Shown here piece after piece: positions 58,326 to 64,000 of a DNA stretch of 64,000 bases. The translations under genes were made by a program, and so were the position numbers. This DNA is from CAZAQV01 sp964487255. GTDB lineage: Bacteria; Myxococcota_A; Polyangia; Polyangiales; CAZAQV01. The notes beneath the pieces were generated by a model. That model searched no databases, was not told the DNA's origin, and saw only the letters and a program-made list of their open reading frames with translations. Positions within the stretch are counted from its first letter, which is position 1, and each line of letters starts with the position of its first letter. Location: contig CAZAQV010000033.1 in NCBI GenBank assembly GCA_964487255.1, positions 1 through 64,000 of the forward strand, in the 5' to 3' direction.

Positions 58326-60107
58326 CTAAAACCCCGGGTTGTCCATGCGCGGTCGAGAGGAGCCATCATCGGATTTACTGCCCGCTTTTTTGGCCTGCGA
58401 CGGTCCCTTGCTGGTCTTGGCGCCCAGGGGCGTCTTTGCCCGTGTCGATGTTGTCGCGGGCTTGCTCGCGGGCCGGGGCGGCTCTGCGGTTCTGGGCGGC
58501 GTCGTAGGGACGGTCGCATCGGCCGCGCTAACACTGGCATCCCGTTGCGCCTCAGGCGACGCATCGAACGCCTCGACCGACGCGTCTGGAAGAAGTGCGA
58601 TCTCTGGCTCTTTGTCGGGTATGACGGGCACAACGAATTCCGTGTCGGAGAACGCATCGCCGCCTTGGGCACCACCTTCGAGTTCCGACGTGGATGACGA
58701 CGGGTCGCGAAGGAGAAAAAACGCGACGACGCCCCCAAGAGCAACGGCGCCCAGAATGAACATCCAGCTTCGCGAGCGGTTGCGCGGGGCAAGCGATGCG
58801 ATCAGGTTCTCGACAGGTAACTCTTGTAGATCGTCGCTATGGTCGTCGATCTCCGCTTCCGGTGGCGGAGCGGGAGCCCCCTTCGAAGGCGCACCAAACG
58901 ACAGTGTGGGGTCACGCCGCTCACTCAAGTTTTTCTTCTGAGTCGCGTACGAACCAACCGCTTCCTTCGGACGCGGGCGATCCGACTGTTGGACGCCAGG
59001 CTCGGTTGGATCGCCACGGCGAAGCCGACTGCGTTTTCGCTCGGCATTCGAATACGAGGCGACGAGTTCCGCGATGCGCGCCATCGTGACCTCTTGTTGC
59101 CGAGGAACCGAGCGTACGGCCGTCGCGAACTCGCGCATCCCTGCAAAGCGCTGTACGGGATCGTAGGCCAGCGCGCGGTGCAAAAGAGCCTTGAGTTGAA
59201 GCGGTATCCCGGGCAGCGTTTCCACAAAGCTCGCCAAGTCGTCCGTGCGAAGGGCGCCAGGTCGAAGTGTTTCGAGCATGCACGCGGCCGCGCCGTAAAT
59301 GTCGGCCGAAGCACGTGCTGGAATGCCGTCGCGGACTTCAGGTGCCAAAAAGGCGCGCACGCTTGGGTCAGCCAGCGCGTTGCGCTCACGTAGATAGAAC
59401 AGGCCCACGCCTGTCACGCGCACCTCACCTCGCTCGGAAACTTGAATGTCTGCCGGCGTAAGCGCACCATGGATGACGCCCTCAACACTGCGCAGCCAGG
59501 GCAGTTCTTTGCGTAGCTGCTTGAGTTCGGGCCGGGAGAGGTTATGCGCGTGCTGCAAGCCCGCGAGTGCCTGCTCCCAAATGGCCAGCATGACCTCCCA
59601 GCTGGCAGGCGCAGCTGGAGACGCCTCTTCGGTCATTTCGGCGAGTGAGATGCCGTTGTCCCACTCGGTCACGAAGGCAAGCTGTTGGTCGATTTTGCAG
59701 ACCTCTACGCTCCGCTCAAGATGACGATGTTGGAGCATGCTTGCGCACTCCATCTCGGCATACGCCGCGCGACGAATACCCGGATCGGACAACCCTTCCT
59801 TTGAGAGACGGCGTATTTTGACTGTGCGAATCTTGTCGTCAGACGTGCGCGTGCGCGCAATCTGCACAAACGCATTCGGTTGCGAGTCGAGCTGGCCCAA
59901 GATCTCGTAGCCATCGACTTTACGCAGCGCCGAAAGGTCCGCAAAAGGGTCCTCGCTCTCGGGCGTTGACCGCGCGTGCCAGATGCGGCGCGTCGAGGGG
60001 CGGCCGGACGCGCGCGCTCGACGCGCGGCGTCCACAACCGGTGGCGGCAGCGAATAACCAGCGACCGGCGTGTTCTCTGGTGTGAACTCGTCCTCCTCCA
60101 GCTTCAC
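58326..60107 (-). CDS. Membrane-anchored Ser/Thr pseudokinase
   Basis: 593 residues. Residues ~65-340 align with a eukaryote-type protein kinase fold: Gly-loop region degenerate (ILGQLDSQPNAFVQIARTR), Lys97 in TVKIRRL, helix-C Glu, APE (255-257) and DIYGAAACMLE. The catalytic loop HRDLKPEN reads HGALTPADI (213-221), and DFG reads GVG (233-235), so catalytic Asp and Mg-binding Asp/Asn are missing. A basic linker, a membrane helix (~449-466) and a ~125-residue Asp/Ala/Pro-rich outer tail ending in Lys/Ser-rich sequence follow. Likely a signalling scaffold or ligand-binding pseudokinase. The TPR/PEGA gene downstream may be a partner. Confidence 0.82.
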   Translation of the reverse strand: MKLEEDEFTPENTPVAGYSLPPPVVDAARRARASGRPSTRRIWHARSTPESEDPFADLSALRKVDGYEILGQLDSQPNAFVQIARTRTSDDKIRTVKIRRLSKEGLSDPGIRRAAYAEMECASMLQHRHLERSVEVCKIDQQLAFVTEWDNGISLAEMTEEASPAAPASWEVMLAIWEQALAGLQHAHNLSRPELKQLRKELPWLRSVEGVIHGALTPADIQVSERGEVRVTGVGLFYLRERNALADPSVRAFLAPEVRDGIPARASADIYGAAACMLETLRPGALRTDDLASFVETLPGIPLQLKALLHRALAYDPVQRFAGMREFATAVRSVPRQQEVTMARIAELVASYSNAERKRSRLRRGDPTEPGVQQSDRPRPKEAVGSYATQKKNLSERRDPTLSFGAPSKGAPAPPPEAEIDDHSDDLQELPVENLIASLAPRNRSRSWMFILGAVALGGVVAFFLLRDPSSSTSELEGGAQGGDAFSDTEFVVPVIPDKEPEIALLPDASVEAFDASPEAQRDASVSAADATVPTTPPRTAEPPRPASKPATTSTRAKTPLGAKTSKGPSQAKKAGSKSDDGSSRPRMDNPGF

Positions 60108-60138
60108 TCCAATAGTCTACCGCAAACTTTCTTGCTCG

Positions 60139-60212
60139 TGGGCCCACCTGGACTCGAACCAGGAACAACCCGGTTATGAGCCGGGGACTCTAACCAATTG
60201 AGCTATAGGCCC
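60139..60212 (-). tRNA. tRNA with CAT anticodon, probably tRNA-Ile2
   Basis: 74 bases on the minus strand fold as a cloverleaf: acceptor GGGCCTA/TGGGCCC with discriminator A, anticodon stem CCCGG/CCGGG with loop CTCATAA (anticodon CAT), T arm CCTGG-TTCGAGT-CCAGG. The acceptor GGGCCTA is that of tRNA-Ile, and no initiator features (GGG/CCC anticodon stem with mispaired position 1) are seen. It is therefore most likely the AUA-reading isoleucine tRNA modified by TilS; elongator tRNA-Met remains possible. CCA is not encoded. Confidence 0.9.
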
Positions 60213-60290
60213 GTGGGAACCCCACAGATCCCCAGAATATCCTGCTTCTGCAGGGTTGCAACCCCGAGCTTGGCGCGGTAGGCCCCGGGT

Positions 60291-61215
60291 GTGAGAGAAG
60301 AGCTTAGGTCCCTGATCCGATTAGCTGAACTGGACGCATCCGCCCGAGAACTGGACGACGAGCTATCGAAGATCCCCGATGCTCTTGGCGACATGCGCGG
60401 AAATGTCCAAAAACTTGAGGCGCTGCTCGACCGTGAGCGGGCGGACCTCGAAGGGGCACGCAGGCTTCAGAAACAACAGCAAGCCCAGATCGAAGAGAGC
60501 CAAGAGGCGCTGACCCGAGCCCGGGGCAAGACCACACAAGCCACCAACACACGCGAGGCCGACGCGGCTCGTCGTGAGGTTGAGGCGGTCAAACGCACCC
60601 TCAAGGACCGCGAAGATGAAGCGCTCAAGCTTTCCGAAGCCATCGACAAAGTCGCTGCGTCCGTGGCGCAGCACGAAAAAGAGTTCGGCGAGTTCAAAGC
60701 GATGTTCGAGGAAGAAGACGAGAAGGCGAACAGCCGTCTTCGAGAGCTCGAAGAAGAGCGCTCGAAGGTTCTCGCAGGTCGAGACGAAATCGTCGCAAAA
60801 ATTCCCAAAGTGATCGTTCGTCGTTACGACCGCATCCGTAAACAACGCGGGACCGGCGTCTCCGAGGTGGTCGACGGGGGTTGCACGGCCTGTCGCATGC
60901 AGGTCCCGTCGCAGCAACTGCTTCGCGTACAACGCTTCGAAGACTGGGAGCAATGTCAGAACTGCAGTCGCATCCTGTTTTGGAAGCCGGGCGACGGAAG
61001 CGACAGTGCTGCAGGAAGCGACAGTGCTGCAGGAAGCGACAGTGCTGCAGGAAGCGACAGTGCTGCAGNNNNNNNNNNNNNNNNNNNNNNNNNNNNNNNN
61101 NNNNNNNNNNNNNNNNNNNNNNNNNNNNNNNNNNNNNNNNNNNNNNNNNNNNNNNNNNNNNNNNNNNNGAAGCGACAGTGCTGCTCAAAACGGAGAAGCA
61201 CCCGCCACCGCATAG
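60291..61215 (+). CDS. Coiled-coil C4 zinc-ribbon protein, interrupted by assembly gap
   Basis: GTG start at 60291. Residues ~1-180 are a long coiled coil (LEALLDRERADLEGARRLQKQQQAQIEESQ), followed by a zinc ribbon GCTACRMQVPSQQLLRVQRFEDWEQCQNCSRILFW (C-x2-C-x23-C-x2-C), the DUF164-type family of putative nucleic-acid-binding proteins. The C-terminal tail is a GSDSAA repeat encoded by an 18-base tandem array that runs into 100 N (61069-61168). After the gap the same repeat resumes and ends SDSAAQNGEAPATA with TAG at 61213-61215. The N-run is a placeholder, so frame continuity and true tail length are unknown. It is followed 24 bases later by a two-component system. Confidence 0.8.
60996..61185. 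repeat. 18-base tandem repeat array containing an assembly gap
   Basis: The unit GGAAGCGACAGTGCTGCA occurs four times without change (60996-61067), then one G, then 100 N (61069-61168), then a partial unit with the last base changed (61169-61185). Perfect repeats probably caused the assembly break. The copy number is undetermined. Confidence 0.92.
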
Positions 61216-61239
61216 CCGTGGTGGGTCGCCGGCAACACC

Positions 61240-62166
61240 ATGCGCTTTCGCCGGCCTCGGTCCCTTAGAGCGCCGATCATCCTCGCGGCCGTCTCGGTAC
61301 CACTGAGCGTTGCACTGCTCGTGGGTTGGATTTTCGTCGTCGTACAAAACCTCTCACTCACCCAAGAGGTGACACAAAACACGCTGCTCATGGTGCTCGG
61401 CGGCTTGTTCTTTGTCGTGATCATGGGCGTTCTCATCACGTTCAGCGTGTTTTTGAGCCGCGAGATTCTCGAGGTCCGACGTCAGGACAGCTTTATCGAT
61501 TCGGTCACACACGAGCTCAAGAGCCCGCTCGCCTCGCTCAAGCTCTGCCTCGAGACCATGGAACGCGGTAGCCTTCCCTCATCAAAGCGCCAAGAGTTGC
61601 GGCAAATGATGCTCACCGACGTCGAGCGGCTCTCCACGTTTGTCGACGACGTGCTGCAGGCCAGTCGACTTTCGGTCGCAGGTGGCGCCTATACGCTCAC
61701 CGATGTCTGTTTGCGCGATGTCATCGACCGTGCGGCCACAAGCGTGCTGGAAAAGCACCACGTCGATCCCGATTCAATCAAGATCGAAATACCGCGACAT
61801 CTCAAACTCAACAGCGATCCGACGGCCTTGGGTGTGATATTCCGAAACCTGCTGGACAACGCTGTGAAGTACTCCGACAAAAATCCCGAAGTGCACGTGA
61901 CGTGCAGCCCAACGCGAGACGAGCGAAGCATTCTCGTTTCGGTCAGCGACCGCGGTATCGGCATTCCGCCGAACATGCAACGCAAAGTATTTCAGCGCTT
62001 TTTCCGAGGCTCGACCGAGAGCGTCCGCCGTCGAAAAGGAACAGGTCTTGGGCTCTTTGTCGTCTCGAGTCTCGTTCGCAATTTGGGCGGCAAGGTTCAC
62101 GCCGAGTCTCGCGACGCGGGGGGCACTCGAATCGTCGTCCGACTCCCGCTCGGGGTGCAGTCATGA
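61240..62166 (+). CDS. Membrane sensor histidine kinase (pairs with next gene)
   Basis: 308 residues. Two membrane helices (~12-36 and ~47-70) are separated by only about ten residues, so there is almost no periplasmic sensor and the signal is likely within the membrane or cytoplasm. HisKA: FIDSVTHELKSPLASLKLCLE (His near 92). HATPase: VIFRNLLDNAVKYSD, VSDRGIGIPP, FQRFFRGSTESVRRRKGTGLGLFVVSSLV. The stop overlaps the response regulator start (ATGA, 62163-62166). Confidence 0.92.
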   Translation: MRFRRPRSLRAPIILAAVSVPLSVALLVGWIFVVVQNLSLTQEVTQNTLLMVLGGLFFVVIMGVLITFSVFLSREILEVRRQDSFIDSVTHELKSPLASLKLCLETMERGSLPSSKRQELRQMMLTDVERLSTFVDDVLQASRLSVAGGAYTLTDVCLRDVIDRAATSVLEKHHVDPDSIKIEIPRHLKLNSDPTALGVIFRNLLDNAVKYSDKNPEVHVTCSPTRDERSILVSVSDRGIGIPPNMQRKVFQRFFRGSTESVRRRKGTGLGLFVVSSLVRNLGGKVHAESRDAGGTRIVVRLPLGVQS

Positions 62167-62879
62167 GCAAGGCGACGCCCCGAATCTTGGTGGTCGAAGA
62201 TGAAGACCATTTGGCCAAAGGCCTACGCCTCAACCTCGAGTTAGAGGGCTACGAGGTCGTGGTCGCACCGACCTCGCGCGACGCTGCGGCAGCCTTCGTC
62301 GAACACCGGAGCTTCGCGGCGGTCATTTTGGACGTCATGCTCCCCGATCTGGACGGTTTCGCGTTCTGCCAGAAGCTTCGCGAAAGCAACAACTACGTCC
62401 CCGTCATCATGCTGACCGCCCGACACGCGCCCGAAGATCGGGTTCGAGGACTCGAATCCGGTGCGGACGACTATCTGGTCAAACCCTTCGACCTTGGTGA
62501 GCTCTTGGCGCGCATGCGCTCGATGCTGCGCCGTCAGGGCTGGGAACAGCACAATGTCGCCTCGCGAAGCAAAAACACCCTCCAGTTCGGCGACCGGGCA
62601 TCCATCAACTTCGACACCCACGAAGTCACGGTCGACGGGCAAGAGGTGCACCTCACCCAACTCGAGCTCGATCTGCTGCGCTTTTTTGCGACCAACCCGG
62701 AACGCGTCGTGTCGCGCGAAGAGCTGCTCGAAAAGGTCTGGAAGCTTCGTGGCTACTCCAACACACGTACCGTCGACAACTTCATCGGGCGTCTGCGACG
62801 ACATTTCGAGCCAGAACCGTCCGATCCGCGCCACTTTATCTCCGTGCGCGGCGCCGGTTATCGCTTTGTTCCACCGTAA
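62163..62879 (+). CDS. OmpR/PhoB-type response regulator
   Basis: 238 residues. Receiver domain: RILVVEDEDHLAKGLRLNLELEGYEVVV, phosphoacceptor Asp in VILDVMLPDLDGFAF, Thr in VIMLTARHAPEDRV and Lys in ADDYLVKPFDLGELLARM. The C-terminal winged helix has VHLTQLELDLLRFFATNPERVVSREELLEKVW and TRTVDNFIGRLRRHFEPEPSDPRHFISVRGAGYRFV. Translationally coupled to the histidine kinase. The next gene on the same strand, 115 bases on, is a fatty acid desaturase and may be a target. Confidence 0.95.
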   Translation: MSKATPRILVVEDEDHLAKGLRLNLELEGYEVVVAPTSRDAAAAFVEHRSFAAVILDVMLPDLDGFAFCQKLRESNNYVPVIMLTARHAPEDRVRGLESGADDYLVKPFDLGELLARMRSMLRRQGWEQHNVASRSKNTLQFGDRASINFDTHEVTVDGQEVHLTQLELDLLRFFATNPERVVSREELLEKVWKLRGYSNTRTVDNFIGRLRRHFEPEPSDPRHFISVRGAGYRFVPP

Positions 62880-62994
62880 AGCGGACTATCCTCCGGAGAA
62901 TCCAAGGCTTTCATGGGCCGTTGTGACGAAACAATTACAAACTTAGCCGAACTCCGGTGACATGCGCTCAAGCCTTCAGGCCTAGGCTTAAACC

Positions 62995-63921
62995 ATGCGT
63001 GCAGACAGCGTTTCACTGCCCCTCCCAGCAGCCCACCGACAGACCCCAGCCGACCAGTCTCACCCCGGCAGCGAGGCGAGTGCCACATTGGCTTTGTCCC
63101 ATGGCCGCGCTCGGCGAAAGATCGACTGGCTCGGCTCTACCCCGTTTGTGGTGATCCATTTGGCTGTTTTCGGGGCGATTTGGTCCGGCGTCACCACCGA
63201 AGCCCTCATTTGCTGCGCGGCCCTGTATGTCCTTCGTATTTTCGGCGTCACAGCAGGCTACCACCGGTACTTCTCTCACCGCACGTACAAGACCAGTCGG
63301 GTCTTTCAGTTCTTTCTCGCCTTTCTCGCGCAGACCTCCTCGCAAAAGGGCGCGCTTTGGTGGGCCGCACACCACCGTGCGCATCACCTTTATTCCGACA
63401 CCGAAAAGGACATCCACTCACCCAAACAAGACGGCTTTTGGTACTCGCACGTGGGCTGGGTCTTTTCCGACACCGAAGAGACCGATTGGAAGCGCATCAA
63501 GGACATGGCCAAGTACCCCGAGCTGCGCTTTTTAAATAGGTATTGGGCGCTACCACCCGCGATCCTCGGTCTCGGTGTCTGGTTGGCCCTCGGTTGGTCG
63601 GGGCTCTTCATCGGTTTTTGCCTCAGCACCGTTCTCGTGTGGCACGGCACCTTCACCATCAACTCGCTCTCCCATGTCTTTGGAACACGGCGCTACGCAA
63701 CCACCGACACGAGTCGCAACAACTGGCTCCTGGCCATCATCACCTTCGGTGAGGGCTGGCACAACAACCACCACTACTACATGAACTCGGTTAAACAGGG
63801 CTTCTTTTGGTGGGAGTACGACGTGACGTACTACATCCTCAAAGCGCTTAGCTGGTTCGGAATCGTTTGGGATCTGAAGCTTCCACCCAAGCACAAAGTG
63901 ATGGCCTTCGCCCGCGATTGA
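62995..63921 (+). CDS. Acyl-CoA/fatty acid desaturase (stearoyl-CoA desaturase type)
   Basis: 308 residues. Membrane di-iron enzyme that introduces a cis double bond, usually delta-9, into acyl chains. Three His boxes are complete: HRYFSH, HRAHH and HNNHH (in FGEGWHNNHHYYMNS). Four hydrophobic segments occur in the family pattern (FVVIHLAVFGAIWSG; AALYVLRIFGVTAGYHRY; PAILGLGVWLALGWSGLFIGFCLSTVLVWHGTFTINSLSH). An N-terminal ~40-residue Ser/Pro-rich stretch may mean a later start. The spacer 62880-62994 contains AAGCC...GGCTT inverted sequence at ~62978-62997, close to the start. Activity depends on electron carriers not found here. Confidence 0.93.
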   Translation: MRADSVSLPLPAAHRQTPADQSHPGSEASATLALSHGRARRKIDWLGSTPFVVIHLAVFGAIWSGVTTEALICCAALYVLRIFGVTAGYHRYFSHRTYKTSRVFQFFLAFLAQTSSQKGALWWAAHHRAHHLYSDTEKDIHSPKQDGFWYSHVGWVFSDTEETDWKRIKDMAKYPELRFLNRYWALPPAILGLGVWLALGWSGLFIGFCLSTVLVWHGTFTINSLSHVFGTRRYATTDTSRNNWLLAIITFGEGWHNNHHYYMNSVKQGFFWWEYDVTYYILKALSWFGIVWDLKLPPKHKVMAFARD

Positions 63922-64000
63922 CGACAGCACAAACCCGCTGCCATGTTCGTGTCCGTGGGCGCCAACCTGACTGTGCGATCTATTGGCTTCGCTTTCGTGA
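63922..64000. other. Window end, no gene called
   Basis: 79 bases after the desaturase. No terminator hairpin or start with a ribosome site can be judged. Confidence 0.3.

Noticed and set aside
59976..60179. 67-codon plus-strand frame ending GPPGLEPGTTRL
   Set aside because: Spurious translation across the tRNA with CAT anticodon.
60996..61185. 18-base repeats considered as a CRISPR array
   Set aside because: Units are directly adjacent with no spacers and encode a protein tail; no cas genes nearby.
1..64000. Search for prophage, insertion sequences, toxin-antitoxin or defence genes
   Set aside because: No transposase, integrase, phage structural, restriction or nuclease-effector gene was recognised in the window.

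Overview
The window is GC-rich bacterial chromosome that most resembles a member of the Myxococcota or a related delta-proteobacterial lineage. The signs are many lipoproteins with Asp/Ala-rich linkers, MopE-like Asn/Asp-Cys-Asp repeats, a secreted DUF1592/DUF1552 pair, a yajC-secD-secF-recJ run, and several eukaryote-like enzymes (acyl-CoA-binding protein, stearoyl-CoA-type desaturase, URC4, plant-type quinolinate synthase). This assignment is inference from gene content. One 100-base run of N (61069-61168) marks an assembly gap.

Layout. 1-7.3 kb: the start of an ahcY operon led by an ArsR-methyltransferase regulator with a palindromic operator, an S-layer-homology lipoprotein, a membrane protease, a lone boxC, and miaB. 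7.4-12.2 kb: a HEAT-repeat protein, a cytochrome c lipoprotein, a GNAT enzyme and a beta-helix lipoprotein. 12.2-13.1 kb: a non-coding island with tRNA-Pro(TGG) and mosaic repeats. 13.1-23.2 kb: a long leftward gene string (pyrG, Cys-rich lipoprotein, TPR-metallopeptidase, histidine kinase, rph, rdgB, second histidine kinase), joined by 4-base overlaps or short gaps and bounded upstream by a hairpin terminator. 23.5-26.6 kb: the DUF1592/DUF1552 pair. 26.6-30 kb: a lipoprotein with three DsbA-like domains and a MATE transporter. 30.1-40.6 kb: leftward yajC-secD-secF-recJ followed by two tandem paralogous MopE-like, glycine-rich lipoproteins. 40.9-51.5 kb: a rightward run of metabolic genes (glnE, ilvE, nadA, FAD oxidoreductase, degenerate PPP phosphatase, URC4, upp, NTF2-like, ACBP). 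51.5-60.1 kb: aldo-keto reductase, lgt with a lipoprotein, msrAB, a Nei/Fpg glycosylase, small secreted proteins and a pseudokinase. 60.1-64 kb: tRNA-Ile2(CAT), a coiled-coil zinc-ribbon protein broken by the gap, a two-component system and a fatty acid desaturase.

The strongest candidate for something undescribed is a dispersed non-coding element of about 300 bases, present twice (12752-13052 and 54329-54630). Both copies lie between converging genes. They share conserved stems with compensatory base changes and a divergent middle, and one copy is embedded in a second short repeat family that recurs at 30.0-30.1 kb. Other points of interest are two pseudoenzymes (a PPP phosphatase lacking four of six active-site residues and a membrane-anchored pseudokinase), the three-domain DsbA lipoprotein, a likely SahR-type operator, a palindrome in front of the orphan boxC, and a URC4-upp uracil-salvage/catabolism pair. 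No insertion sequence, prophage, CRISPR array or rRNA gene was seen.
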